In this document: positions 44,065-57,188 of the stretch, one piece after another
Layout of the letters: every line of letters begins with the position of its first letter
Position numbering within the stretch: the stretch's first letter is position 1
Source of the DNA: Protula sp. h YS-2021
Lineage: Eukaryota > Annelida > Polychaeta > Sabellida > Serpulidae
Length of the DNA stretch: 64,000 bases
Assembly: GCA_949752745.1 (NCBI GenBank)
Contig: OX457032.1
Location: 15,451,720 to 15,515,719, forward strand
Direction: 5' to 3'
The notes under the pieces: generated by a model
The model's input: only the letters and a program-made list of their open reading frames with translations
The model's database searches: none
Told to the model about the DNA's origin: nothing
Made by a program: the position numbers and the translations under genes

Positions 44065-45225
44065 ATTGAATTGGTTTATTTCCGAAAGTAAACATAAGTT
44101 TGCACAAGCAGTTACGAACTGAAAGCAATGACTTAACAGACTTCAGAAAGGGACAAGCTGAAAGCGTCGCTTATAAGCATGCTTGCCCATTACGAACGTA
44201 TTTATTCCATTACGAAAAAAAACCACTTTGATTAAGTTGACAATATTAAGCGGTTTATAAATATAACAATAACACTGAAAGTTTCGAACTAGCGTAACGT
44301 ACCCTTGTTTATCTATCTACATAATATTTGGCATTAACTATCAAACAATTCCTTCATAACCCGATATGTACATTTTTTTAAGATGGTTTTTAAAATTACC
44401 AATTTTAGATATGCTTCGCATTTCTTTCGGCAGCGAATTCCATAAGCGAACTCCCTTGACACTAATACAGTGTTGTTTAACGACTGTTCTTGAGTATTTG
44501 TTTTCAAAGTTTCCGTGTTGTCTGGTTTTCTTATCACTAATTTTGAACAAACATTGAATATTTTTAGGTAGTACGCACGCTTTTGCTTGAAACATGACAA
44601 TTAAGGTTTTAAAATTAACTAAATCGTATAAATTTAGCAGACGCAGATTATAAAACAGCAAAGAAGTATGCGCTAACCTATCAACTCCAGATACAATCCT
44701 CATAGCCTTTTTCTGTAGTAGAAATATAGGATTTATATTAGTTTTATACGTGTTTCCCCAGACCTCAAGACAATACGACATGTGTGGCAAAAACAATGTG
44801 TGATATATTAAGAGTAGAGCCTTTTCGTTCAAAACGAAACTGGTTTTATACATTATTGAAATACACTTTGATAATTTGCTTCGTACACTGTGTATATGCT
44901 CTTTCCAGTTTAATTTATCGTCAATAATGACACCCAGGAATTTGGTCGAATTAACACGTGTGATTTGTTCATTGCCTATTGAAATATTAATTTCATGACT
45001 TACTTTACAATATCCAAATACCATAAAGTTTGTTTTAGATACATTAAGCGAAAGCTTATTCAACTTAAACCATTTGTTTAGTTTTGACAATTCACCACTT
45101 ATTATCTCACTCATATTCGTATCGTTCTTACATGTAAAAAAATGTTTGTGTCGTCGGCGAAAAGAAAGAGCTTTAATAATCCTGAAACGTTAACAATGTC
45201 GTTAATATATTAAATATGATAAAGA
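44065..45225 (-). mobile_element. LINE 3' end (5'-truncated non-LTR retrotransposon)
   Basis: Minus strand: RT catalytic motif FADDTNIF at about 45150-45175, then after a frameshift near 45130 an open frame to 44341, then about 270 bp of 3' UTR ending in an (AATTC)n tail near 44068-44088. 5' truncation at about 45225 is typical of target-primed reverse transcription. The (AATTC)n tail instead of poly-A suggests a CR1/L2/Jockey-group relative. Confidence 0.8.
44341..45114 (-). CDS. LINE reverse transcriptase, thumb and C-terminal part
   Basis: 257-codon frame: KLNKWFKLNKLSLNVSKTNF, then STKFLGVIIDDKLNWKEHI (the conserved RT block after the catalytic palm), a helical region, and C-terminal VRLWNSLPKEMRSI, which is characteristic of Jockey/CR1-like LINEs. 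The catalytic FADD lies upstream in a different frame, so the copy is dead. Confidence 0.85.
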   Translation of the reverse strand: MSEIISGELSKLNKWFKLNKLSLNVSKTNFMVFGYCKVSHEINISIGNEQITRVNSTKFLGVIIDDKLNWKEHIHSVRSKLSKCISIMYKTSFVLNEKALLLIYHTLFLPHMSYCLEVWGNTYKTNINPIFLLQKKAMRIVSGVDRLAHTSLLFYNLRLLNLYDLVNFKTLIVMFQAKACVLPKNIQCLFKISDKKTRQHGNFENKYSRTVVKQHCISVKGVRLWNSLPKEMRSISKIGNFKNHLKKMYISGYEGIV

Positions 45226-47679
45226 TGATCATATTTCTTCTCCTATGTTAGCAAGGTTAAGAAAATAAAACTGTGCGGTAAAGCTTGATAAACTGTTGCA
45301 TTAATATGCAAAGAATGACAAATCACAAAGATGACATTACATAAACGATACAAGACATCCATAATTTAAATATTGTCACACGAACCTTCTGCTATATCTT
45401 CAATAGAATAAAAGAAAACAATTTATGTCTTCATATTCTGCTATAGAATATTTCTTTTAATTTCGAAAATATCGGCATGTAGAGGTAGAAGCCATCACTA
45501 TGGGCATTCCGGTGTGTTAACTTTGGTTATCGAGATCCATAAAAAGAATTTTACGGAATAAACAGCCAGACATGGGTATCCCTAACAGGTGCGGCTTCCA
45601 CTATGTTTAAAATGCCTGCCAACCAAGCGACCAATCAGCGTCAGTGCAGTTCCTGTCATGTGATCGAACCATTCCCAAATTAGTATGATTTGAGTAAAAG
45701 AAGTTTTCTTCCGTTTACTTTTCGGTGAAAATGACAGATAAAAACCAAGGGAAAAGCATTATATTTGAATATTATATTTACGTATACTGTAAGTTTTATC
45801 TTGTTGGGTGTACGTTTTGTCCAGTTTGGTGACTTTGCTGATCACTTCATGTGGTAGTTCTGGGTTTGTCAGCCCGGCTTTCGTTAGGTAAATGCCTCCC
45901 TGCCATAAAGAACGTAGTGTTGGTTATTGGTAATAGACAGTGAGATGCTTTCCGGGCTTTCTTCAGAATTTCTATTTGAAGGGTTTCCATCATGGTCAGC
46001 AAACAGTTTGCATTGAGTCGGCTCTGCAACCAGGAAAGTTTCAACTTTCCACCGTCCTTCTTCTCGTATGCTCCTGGAGCTCAATAGGGTCCTTGGACAT
46101 GCCGTTTTAACAGCTTAGGAGGCTTCCGCTGGCTTGATGCTGCAGCATCTCTCTTTTGGGAGTTGCATACACTTTCTTTCTGTTGATAGACACGCCAACA
46201 GTTCGTGTTGTGACGATTTATCTCGGTATTGAGTAGTGTAGCCGCTTCTGTTCACAAATGAATCGGTGTTGAATCGATCATGTGGTCGTCACAGCGGCGT
46301 CGTACCTGTGACGGGTATGACAACTCGACACTGTGACTGGTCGTCTCAACAGCATCATGATGTAAGCATCGATTACCTGTACGAGGTTAGCAGGTGTATT
46401 TTCCTCTTGCAGCCTATTTTGCCGTGTTTGTTACGACCCATTGCAGTGACGGGTACAACAAAGAACGTTTTGGACATACTATGGGTGGTGCAGGCATCGG
46501 TGCCCTCATCATGACCCGTAGCAGTGACGACCAGGTCAACTGATAACTATCTGTTGTCATGAGTCGTATTCGCAGCGACTAGAAGTTTTCAGATCTAAAA
46601 CATGCAGTCAAATCAATTAATTTCTTTCACGTCATATGTCTTTTAGAGGGATGGTGGAGGGTGATCTAATCCACTGCATGTTTCGTATAAGGCATTCAAT
46701 GGAAAACCTTGATAGGAAATATATAAATATGCCCGTGCATGTGAAACAACGCGAAGAAAGGGGATTTATTTTGAGGCTAGACTAGGTGAGCGGGAAGTGT
46801 GAATTTCGTTTTAAAAAGAGGATCATTTTTATTCAGTGCTCTGATTTTCCCACAAAAAGGGGATTATTTCGGAATTTTACTCGAATTTGGTTAAAAAAAG
46901 GTATTATTTAAAAAAAAATAGCACTCCGCCTTTTGGGGTATTTTTAGAAAGTCAAAGACATGCGTGGTAACCAGTTGGTAAGTGAAAAGCCAGCATACAT
47001 ATTTATATGTGTTAATGGTACGTTTATTTAAGACATACGTTTAAATAGTATTGTTTGAAAGATCCACCTTATAGCAGCCATATTGTTTCAGCCAATATCT
47101 GACACTTTTTCAGAGCATCTCAGATTTCCGAACATTACGTGACCGCGCCAGAAGCAATGCCAAACTCTGTTTTCGGAGAATCCCCTTAAACATTGTGTAC
47201 TAAAGAAATCGGCCCTTGGAAAGACAGAGATCCATGAAGTGCTCTTTCTGACGAAAGTTCATGAAACTATTTTTTTGTGAGTGGAAGCGATGAATTTTCT
47301 GTTGCTAATTTTCATTTTATACTATCTGGATATTTCATGGACTTTTTTTCATTGCTAACTTCTTGCTGCCAGGGGCCTCAATGTTTGAAATATTACCAAG
47401 CTTCATACAGGGGGAATGATAGGAACGGTCAAAAAGACTTGAGTGCGCATGCACAAAATAACATAAAAGATGGTTTACTTCCGACTTTGTCGTAGCATTG
47501 AGAATTTAAGCAAAAATTGATATATGTTTGTAAAAACTTATGTACTGATATGTACTGGCTGTAGCTTTAGCTAATTTTGGACCTCCGATGCGATTTTTCT
47601 TTTGTTTAGCTAGCAAGTAATTCTGCATAGATTTCACTGTTGCCTTTTGAATTCTTTTTGTTACATGGATTTGCAGTAC
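45226..47679. other. No gene recognised
   Basis: AT-rich. Minus-strand codons near 45850-46080 look mildly protein-like (for example YLTKAGLTNPELPHEVISKV) but in broken frames; I cannot name them. Possibly an old retroelement. Confidence 0.3.
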
Positions 47680-48310
47680 TTGACAGTATTAGTGGTACTT
47701 TGTAAGTACTCTAGGTGTGGTAAGAGTACAAACGAAGTACCATATTGAGCACTTTGGGCACTTAAAAGAACATCCTGAGTAAATTCCGTATTTTCCAGTT
47801 TTCCAGGTATTTTTCAGTGTTTTATGGGTACTTAAGGTACGTAATGAATATCTAATTTGTTAGCTTAGAAAAGTGGCATTTGTGAGCATGTCTTGGGTGG
47901 TAATTTCCGGGTATTTTCCAGTTTTCCGGGTAATTTTCCTAGCACTTGAGGTGCTCCAGGTACTTAAGGCACGTGATAATTTTTCCGTTTTTTATGGGTA
48001 CTTGAGTGCCTAATTTGTTAGCATTTGTGAACCTGCCTTGGGTGGAAATTCTAGAGTTTTCTTTGTATTTTTTCCGAGCACTAGAGGTACTTATTATGGT
48101 GTTTTTTTGTACTTAAGGTACTTGATGATTTTTCCGGTGTTTTTATGGGTACTTAAGGTACTTAATGACTACCTAATATGTTAGCTTAGAAAATTTGCAT
48201 TTGTGAGCATTCTTGGGTGGTAATTTCCGGGTATTTTCCAGTATTCCGGGTACTAGAAGTACTTAATGTTTTCCGGGTACTTAAGGTACTGATGATTTTT
48301 TCCGGTGTTT
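47680..48310. repeat. ~160-bp degenerate array with GTACTTAAGGTAC motif
   Basis: Phrases CTAATTTGTTAGCTTAGAAA, TCTTGGGTGGTAATTTCCGG and GGGTACTTAAGGTACTTAAT recur about three times. The near-palindromic GTACTTAAGGTAC is the most frequent element. Confidence 0.65.
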
Positions 48311-48673
48311 TACGGGGCTTTTATCAGCGCGTACAGTACCGTCAAATAGAAATACGACATTTCTGGACATGTTAAAACTCTTAATTCTTAAGTGTTTTGT
48401 TTTCGGTATAGTTCATAGTACTCTAGGTAATTAAATAGTACTTTTTGTAATTACTAGTTACTTTTATTGCATGAAAAATACGGGAAAACACCCTGCAAAA
48501 TGGATATCAAGGTTTTTTTGTACGTGTCTTTTGTTCACATTTGTCCAACGAGGAAAAGCAACTTTTGTGAAGGTAATAAATAGAGGTGTGACGGTTCGTA
48601 CCGAAAACCGAGAACCGAGAAAAGGCATCGGTTCGGTTCGAACCGAAAATCGAAAAGCCCAATCACGGTTTCG

Positions 48674-48709
<36 letters not shown>

Positions 48710-48960
48710 ATTTATAACAAGATAATGCATTAATTTGGTAATGTTATTTTAGTTCTTATAGTATGGTTTAGTTTTAATATATATATATATTATATTATAT
48801 ATATATATCGGAAAAATCAACAAACATATTTCACGCACTTTTTTGCAACCTATGACGAATTCCATGAGTTTATTATGGCTACATGTGAGTCTGTCAGTCA
48901 ATAACAATGTAAATTCTTGTGTAAGTAAGCTTTGAGGTGACAAGTATAAAACATTACCGT

Positions 48961-49111
48961 CAGGGTTCGCGCTGGGTTCTCAGGAAAGTGAGTCAAGAAA
49001 GGAAAGTGTGACTCAGTTGGGTCCAGAAAAACTCGGTGGATTCCGAAAAAGTGAGTCATTTCGTAAAAAACGCCCACAAAGTGGACAAAAACCCCGCCAA
49101 TGCGAACCCTG
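48961..49111. mobile_element. 151-bp hAT-like MITE, TSD ATTACCGT
   Basis: Starts CAGGGTTCGC and ends GCGAACCCTG (perfect 10-bp TIR) with perfect 8-bp TSD ATTACCGT at 48953-48960 and 49112-49119. The interior repeats GTGAGTCA-like motifs. Nested in the 48581-50184 element. Confidence 0.95.
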
Positions 49112-49226
49112 ATTACCGTTATATGTTAGGTTTTGTATCTGTTCTAAGGTAAAAAGAAATATCGGATTATCGGATTAAGTGCAGGCAATTATAAATAAAT
49201 AAAAAAAAATAAACACGCATATATAT

Positions 49227-50086
<860 letters not shown>

Positions 50087-51002
50087 TTTTGCTGAACCGA
50101 ACCGAAAAAAACCGAACCGAAAATTTTTGTTGATCCGAACCGAACCGAATCGAACCGAGCCGGAGATGAACCGTCACACCTCCAGTAATAAACCTGTCAA
50201 TATCGCTCATTATTTAGTTTATAATACTTGCTGTAATCATAGTTCTTACGCCATTACTCTTATATTTCTCAAGAGACTCACTGTCTACAGAGGAAAACGA
50301 ATTTCTATCTAGTATATGTTATTTTTGCGTAGTTTAAATATGGAGTCGTCACCTTGAGATAGCAGGTCCGATGAGAATACGACTCAAAATGCAATTTTTT
50401 AACATATAATTTTTTTCAATTTCTTTCAATTGTATATCTAATATATATTTTTTTAAAAATTATGATGCACTTTTTCAAATTGTAGAAACGATATTTTATT
50501 AATTAGTTCATGGTAATATTTCCGGCCTTGCGCCTGTTGGTAGCACAGTCTCAAAAACACCTGATTGATGTATAGCCAATCCTCTGCAAAAAAAAAACAA
50601 AAACGAGCGAAATTCAAATATATTTCTAAGTTTCAGCTATTTAAAAGCAGGCTTGAAATATTTCAGCATTCATTGAATATTTGTATGTGCTTATTGCTTT
50701 TGGTACTGACTGTCAGAGATTGAGTTAGTTTAAACATAAATTTATGCAAAATACCGGCCTTTATGATGGTGATGCAACGGTGTTTGGCCATGACCTGCGT
50801 GTAGTGTACGGAGGGATTTAAGCAAAAATAAGTTCAATATTAGTTAAGCCGTTCTCATGGCAATTGTTTAAAGCATTGTTATTTTTCAAAGATTCATTTC
50901 AACTTCACTGAGTGGTTTTTGTGACAAAATTGTTAAGCATTTGAAAAAACCCGAAAGCACTATATTTTCTTGCGCTCGGTGTGTTGTCGTTCAGTGTGCA
51001 AT

Positions 51003-51079
51003 ATGTCAAATTGATTCACCACATAATGGGAAGCATGATAAAAGATGTGTTTCATTTTAGATTCGTCATAACATATTAA
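51003..51079 (+). promoter_or_regulatory. Upstream ORFs before the PPP1R15 start
   Basis: Two upstream ATGs precede the main start: 51003-51014 (MSN then stop) and 51026-51079 (17 codons, TAA ending one base before the main ATG at 51081). Vertebrate PPP1R15A/B are translationally controlled by uORFs, so these may have the same role. Caveat: TTTCATTTTAG at 51050-51060 could be a splice acceptor, which would remove both uORFs from the mRNA. Confidence 0.45.
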
Positions 51080-51080
51080 G

Positions 51081-51225
51081 ATGGCTGATAAAACCGTTTT
51101 TAAAAATGAAAAAGACATGTGTTCGTTAAGAAATGATATCTATGGTTATGTATTTGAACCAGAGTTGCCCTGGAATCCTGTGCCTTATTTAAATATTTTT
51201 ACGGCCTCCGCATTGTTTCAGCTTG
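51081..51225 (+). CDS. PPP1R15: PPP1R15 N-terminal coding segment
   Basis: ATG in context AAGATGG. Encodes MADKTVFKNEKDMCSLRND through FTASALFQL. The same frame continues to a stop at 51315-51317, while the long central frame is +1. A tiny GT-AG intron 51226-51268 (43 nt) or 51226-51298 (73 nt) restores phase; alternatively one base is missing or added. Confidence 0.6.
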
Positions 51226-52671
51226 GTATGGCAATGGTTTATTATTGTAATCAGTTTGGACAATTTAGTGACTCTATGGCAAAGCAGTGGCAACATAGAT
51301 CTCAATATAATGTTTAAAGACATGGATGACTTAAAGAATGCTCGACTGTTTGTACATCCAAACAAAATGTACTTCATAGCAAAATTGAGTGTGCCGGGTC
51401 ACATATCTGCAAACTTTTGTAGTCCAACTGGCTTCAGTGGCAGAAGATCAACCAGTTTTAAAGAATTTCCAAGGAAAGGTAGCACTGGTAATGTTGCTGA
51501 TTCTTCAGTTTGTGGACTGGAAAATGATACTGACTTATCGTCAACAGTGCAGCTAAATTCAATTGCAATGAATACACTGCGAAAAAACCAAAATAGATAC
51601 GTGAAGAGTTTTATGTCTACAGATTTATTTTATAGGTGTAACAATGATCCCGGTTGTTTCAATTCTGGATACAATAAGCACATCTTTACTCATTTTCAGG
51701 AGCTAAATGCATTAATTCGTTTAAATTGTCTCTCACTGCTATCCTTCTGTTTCGAGAACAGAAAGGAAAAGGTCCAGATACCTAAAGATTTGTTTGAAAT
51801 TCTTGAACAACCGAGATATCCGGTAAAAAATACGTTAGAAATTATGAAGAAGAAGGAACCTATTCAGAGCGTGTGTGGAGAACACGCCTTCCGGCCAAAC
51901 GGGCGTACCGCTGCTGAGAATATAACTGAGCGCTCCTTGGCACCAACTCACAGCGATTTTAACAGGTTACAGGCACATTCGGAGACCAGTTCATTGCCAA
52001 AAGGTTACAGTGAACACGTAAGTGTTGTAACGAAATCTAAGTCTCCTCAACGTGATACGCATTTCTGTGATAGGAGAGAGAACATTAATTCTGCAAATGA
52101 CTGTGAAAACAACACTCAGGCTCTGCGTGAACTTGGACAATTTTCTTGCGAGGATGCTTTGACACCTAGTCAGAAAGCCTGCAAAAAAGCTAACGATGTC
52201 AGCCAGAAGAAAAAACGGAGAAAGCCACGCCCATCAAAGAAAAAGCGCATTCGATTGAAGTTACAGCGAGCAAATAGCTCAACGGTTTCTTGTGGTATTA
52301 AATCAAAGAACGAATCGACTTCTGTTCAAGTTGTTGTTGGTTTGGAAAATGCTCTGTCTGTTACAGTTGAAGAATCAAGTGACAACACCGGTTGTTCTCA
52401 AATTTCCAAAAGCCCACCCGCATGTAGCAACTTTTCCTTTTTCTTCTCTGGCTCTGATTTGGATTCTAGTGAGAGCGAAAGCTTGGATAATGAAAGCAAT
52501 GACTTTGATTCTGATCTATGGAATACCCTTTCACAGTCAGCCATAAACGTGCCATTTGTTTGCTGGATATCTGTACCTGATTCAGTAGTAGAAGAGGCAA
52601 ATAAAAAATGGAAGAAGTGCTACGGTGATGTGCTGTGTAAAGGAAACCATGGCAAAAAGACAAAGGTGCGT

Positions 52672-52706
<35 letters not shown>

Positions 52707-53473
52707 CACGACTTGAAAAACCTGACCAGATCGGGTTTGAAAAATTGTGCGGACAAAAACTTAATCTAATGTGAACATGTTCGATCAGTTGTTGGGATTT
52801 GGGATCAGAATTGATTTTTTAAAATGACATGTATTCGATTTAAATGTGGTAATAAAAACATTGTGGGGTATTTCCTTTGCCATTTCGGCACTGTCACTTT
52901 GGCCCTTCGCGAAAGACGTTTTGGCAAATCGCCCCAGAGAAACCACCTCATGGGTAAATATATTCATTCAAATTGCAACTGACGCTTTAATCAACTGGAA
53001 ACAACAACACTCCTTATTTCAATAGATTTCCTGTTAAACACTTTACATTAGCGTGAACTGTTTTCGCAAACGTCTTTCGTAAGAGCTGAAATGTCCAAGA
53101 ATTTCGGTGCCGAACTGTCTTAAAAGTACCAAAATAGCAGAGGGACAAAGTAATTCTTTACCAGTGAAACAACTAATGGTATGCTCATGGGTCGCCCTGA
53201 GTAGGGGAGGGGGAGGGGGGTGCATAAGATTCGGTTATTATTGGAAAATATACGATTGTTTAATTGTTTCAGGTTTCATTTGCGAGTGAGCAAAATCTTG
53301 TTATGACCACATTCTTTGAGGATAATGCTGTGGAACGCAAAGGACCCTGGGAAGAAATGGCGCGCGACAGAGCGAGATTCGAAAACCGTATCCGTGATGT
53401 TGAGAAAACAATAGGACGTGTGTTCGAATCTAGTCATCGGGAATTTGTTTACCGTACCTACTTTTCCTCTTGA
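51081..53473 (+). CDS. PPP1R15: PPP1R15-like eIF2-alpha phosphatase regulatory subunit
   Basis: Coding parts 51081-51225, 51269-52665 and 53273-53473 join in phase to 1,743 nt, 580 aa. The C terminus carries the PP1-docking RVxF motif KVSF formed across the last splice junction, followed by FEDNAVERKGPWEEMARDRA and RFENRIRDVEKTIGRVF, the conserved block of GADD34/CReP that binds PP1, actin and eIF2-alpha. The middle is disordered: a Lys/Arg cluster (KKKRRKPRPSKKKRIRLKL) and an acidic Ser stretch (SDLDSSESESLDNESNDFD). The N terminus is hydrophobic/aromatic, consistent with ER association. The first junction is uncertain. Confidence 0.88.
51269..52665 (+). CDS. PPP1R15: PPP1R15 central coding exon
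   Basis: About 1.4 kb open frame, low complexity, with basic then acidic/Ser regions, ending GKKTK at donor AAG|GTGCGT (52665/52666). The start is fixed only by phase with the preceding segment. Downstream of the donor is a (TA)n run. Confidence 0.85.
52870..53110. repeat. Short fold-back element related to the word-TIR MITEs
   Basis: Left CCATTTCGGCACTGTCACTT with CGCGAAAGACGTTTTGGC; the right half, on the other strand, has CACCGAAATTCTTGGACATT and ACGAAAGACGTTTGCG. It shares the CGAAAGACGTTT phrase with the 10004 and 26323 elements. In the last PPP1R15 intron. The TSD was not resolved. Confidence 0.55.
53273..53473 (+). CDS. PPP1R15: PPP1R15 C-terminal exon (PP1/eIF2-alpha domain)
   Basis: Acceptor TAATTGTTTCAG, 201 nt encoding VSFASEQNLVMTTFFEDN, GPWEEMARDRARFENRI through FVYRTYFSS and TGA. 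GPWE-ARDR-RF is diagnostic of the family. Confidence 0.95.
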   Translation, partial: VSFASEQNLVMTTFFEDNAVERKGPWEEMARDRARFENRIRDVEKTIGRVFESSHREFVYRTYFSS

Positions 53474-56400
53474 AGAATCATAGTCATGTCTTAAACAATC
53501 GAATATAGTACACTTTGTAGGATCAGGATACCCCTAACCTGTCATCCTTTTTTATTCAACTGTTTGAAATTGAACAAAATTATAAGAATAACCTCAGGAC
53601 AATCCCTCCATCCCCTTCTCGGAAAACTGACCCTGGACTCCTCCACCGTTTACTACTGCCTCGGCCATTTTACTTAACCTTTTACGCATCGGAATTTAAG
53701 TTCCTCCAGTTTAGTGAAGTCGTACGATGTGTTTCCGGCTGTTTCAAGCTTGTCCTAACGAATGATCAAAATTTCTCATCTTCATTCTGCCGTACAGGCT
53801 TTTTAATGTGCCTTAAAATATCTACATATTAAATGCAACACTCGAAAATTTTTGGTTTTGCTATAAAAATTAGTTTCCACGTCTTCCGAAGTAAACTTTT
53901 TGTTTTGAGGATGAAGGCAACATGATTGTAAATGAGATGCATCGAGATCACACAACTCGATATCATCCAAACTCGTTTGATGGCCGTGTTTATTTTTATT
54001 ATTTGATGTGTTATTTTTTTTTTCATCCTCCACAAGTTTTAATATTGCTCTCGGTAGCGAACACTGTGTTCTTTTTGCTGACGTTTCTTCTCCATCCCTG
54101 CATTCTTACCTATTGATAAAAAGGATGCATTGTAAGATGCAATGTAAATCAGCTTGCTCGTGAATAGAGAGTATTCTGATTGAAATTTACAGTTTTATTT
54201 ATTTCGATTAATAAGTTGTGATTGAGTACAGAGTATTTTGATTGCAGTGATTTTACTTGGCGAAAGGATATATATACTCTTGTAAAACTGCTTGGTTTTT
54301 AAGTTCATTGCCAATTTCACCAAAAAGATAAAATGATAGCCATCGAGAGAAAAAATATATGTGAAAATTTGAAAAGTTTCATAAAGCGCCTGAGGAGTCG
54401 TTCTCCGGGGGTTGGGGGGGGGGGGGGGGGGGTGAAATTCCTGAGGGGGAGTTGTCCTGAGTCTGAAAATTACATAAGAATTTTGTAAACAGGATATATG
54501 TGGTGGATCTTGTTCTTGTGAATCAGTGGTTTGTCACTTATTTGCCTCAGAACAAGTGCCAGAATTTCATTCTTGATTTATCATTCGATTGTTTATGAGG
54601 CAACGCGCATCATCAGTATTGTGTATATAAAGGTTCAGAATGTAGGGAATTTTATTGTATATATTGTATATAAATACCTGCTGTTTTTACGCGAGGAGAT
54701 CGTCCCAAAGTTGTTTCTGTTAGTTTTGAAAATATGTCGTATATCAGCCAGTTCAACACTCTTTCTGTATATTTTTTTGCACAATTTCTGTTTGGTGTTG
54801 GTTATTTTATGATTGGTTTTAAGTCTGGATAATGACGGGATTGCAATTCCGCAAGCTTTCAATGTGATATTTAAGTTATTTTAGTCCATTAAACAGTTTG
54901 CAGATCCTTGGAAATCGTGTCCATGCTATATTCATATAGATATGAAAGCATCGCATGTTTCCGAGAATACCATTTAAAAGGCACAAGTGCATTTTTTCGG
55001 AGCTGAGGAAAGGTTGGTCAGGGTGCTGTCGACCTTTAGTTGGAACTAGTGTTAGGGCGTTCCTGCTGTAGTATCGATTTAGCGACGATTCCATCCCCTA
55101 GGGACGTGGGATCGACCCCAAATATGTGGAATCAATTCTCTAGCGACTTGCCTTATGGCGGACTTTTTTATCTGTCTCCCCCCCCCCCCCCCCAAAAAAA
55201 AAAATAATGATAATAATAAATAAATAAGAATAAATGATAAAAAAAAAAAGAAAAGAAAAACTGAGCATGCTCATTACGGTAAGTGTACCATTTGGATATT
55301 GCCAACATGCTTGTCAGTAGGTCTTTCATAAGTTTCTTTGATACGAGTTGTTACGAGGCAAATAAAGTATAACCTAAAACATATAATAAGATATATTATA
55401 CGCTGAAAGAAAAATGGTGATGTGGTCGGTAGAGGCTTCTGGTTAATCGATTCTAAACGCTGAACCGATTTCTAACCCTGGTTGAAACCTGGCAGAAAAT
55501 GAAAAAGTTTATAAGACCAAAATCCCCAGCAAAGAAATCCCTGAGGTTCTCTTGGAAGAAAATGAAAAACGTTGGTGGAGATCACAAAAGGTGCCAGCCA
55601 TTAAAAAACACAGGATTATTAGTATGACTGTGTGTGACTCATTAATTATAAATAAAAATATTGATATGTTGTCATAAAAGGAAGTAGGAAACACGAAGTG
55701 GTTTCCAAATTCAATTTCCGTATAATGTGTATGAATTAAAAAAAAAAAGAAGCTATTCTTGAGAACACAATTTAGCGGTTTTTGTGTGATTAGTTACCCA
55801 TGAAAAGCGGGGGAAGCTCTCTGAATGTTCTGTTTTTTTTTTCTTAAAATTGTAGTTGTGGTTTGCAGAATCAAGTAAGCTGCGATGTAGTGCTTTTGAA
55901 TCCCTTAAAAAGTATGGTTTGATGTGATTGGCTTCGGCGATTATTCGTGACTTGTGTCACGCAACCCCGAAGTTACATCATGTGGCCAGTCAGGTATGAG
56001 ACATCGATCATTATCACACATCGAGACCAAGCTCACGGAGACGTTTATGTAGGTCACTGACGAGACGTGACAAATGATAGCTCCCCAGACGAGTGTCGAT
56101 CACAGGTCTCTTGACAGCATATTAGTGTTTGGGCCAGCCAATTTTAGAAATGCAGGCCGGAGTCGAAAAATGTTTCGGGACTGCGCTATTCCGAAGACTG
56201 TACTGGGATTCTGTGTAAGTCGGGATTTCATGAAATCCATAGATGGTTACTTTAATGAATAAAGACCAAATTTCACATTGATACTGCAATGGTTGATTGG
56301 TAATTAGTTTTAAAAATAGTGAAATGTTTCAAAGCTTTTGTTCCTCTTAATAGTTCAATTAAGGGCGGTTAAATTATGAATTAAAATTTAGCCTCACAGG

Positions 56401-57155
56401 GATTTCATGAAATCCGTGATTACACAGATCCCGCTAACATACACTTTCTGTTTCAAGAATTTCAACGCGAGAAAGAAACCGTTTTCGCACAGGATAATTC
56501 ACCTCTGAAATGCCTTTTTTTACGTTTTTTTAAACGACACCAAATGGCACAGCTATTCCGTGTGCTAAAAGTCTTGTCAAAGGAAGGAGAAAAGGAAAAT
56601 ATGCTCAAGTTTGTTAAACGATTCTCTCAAGGTAGTTGTTTTGTGGACGCACTGTTATTGCTTCTTATTTATTTTTCTTATTTATTTTTCTTTTCATTTA
56701 CTCTTATTGATTATTTACGGTATTTTGCACCTCACTGCGTTAGTTATCCGAGATCTTTACTCAGTTTATCAGTTCGTGTAAATATCAAGACTAAATGTAT
56801 TTAAGATACAACAACATTGGGGAGTCTGCCAAACGCACGAATACTCCCCCCCCCCCACCCTACTTGGGCTTACTCACTTCCTTTTATTACTAAAACCAAC
56901 GCACTTAATAAATATGGAACTCTGACCCGGTAAATTATAACCAGGATTTTTTGCCGATGAACCAACTCACCAGTCTGGTTCTAAGAATTTTTTTTTTTTT
57001 TTTGAAACCCGTATCAAAAAATATCGCACACTCTTTAAGTTGATTAACTCCCCGTTTGGTAAGAAGGTTAGTGTAAAACATTGTAATATTGATGTCACTG
57101 AATCTGTCAAAATAGTGACTGAAATTTTCAGGGACTGTGTCAGATGTGTCAATGG

Positions 57156-57188
<33 letters not shown>

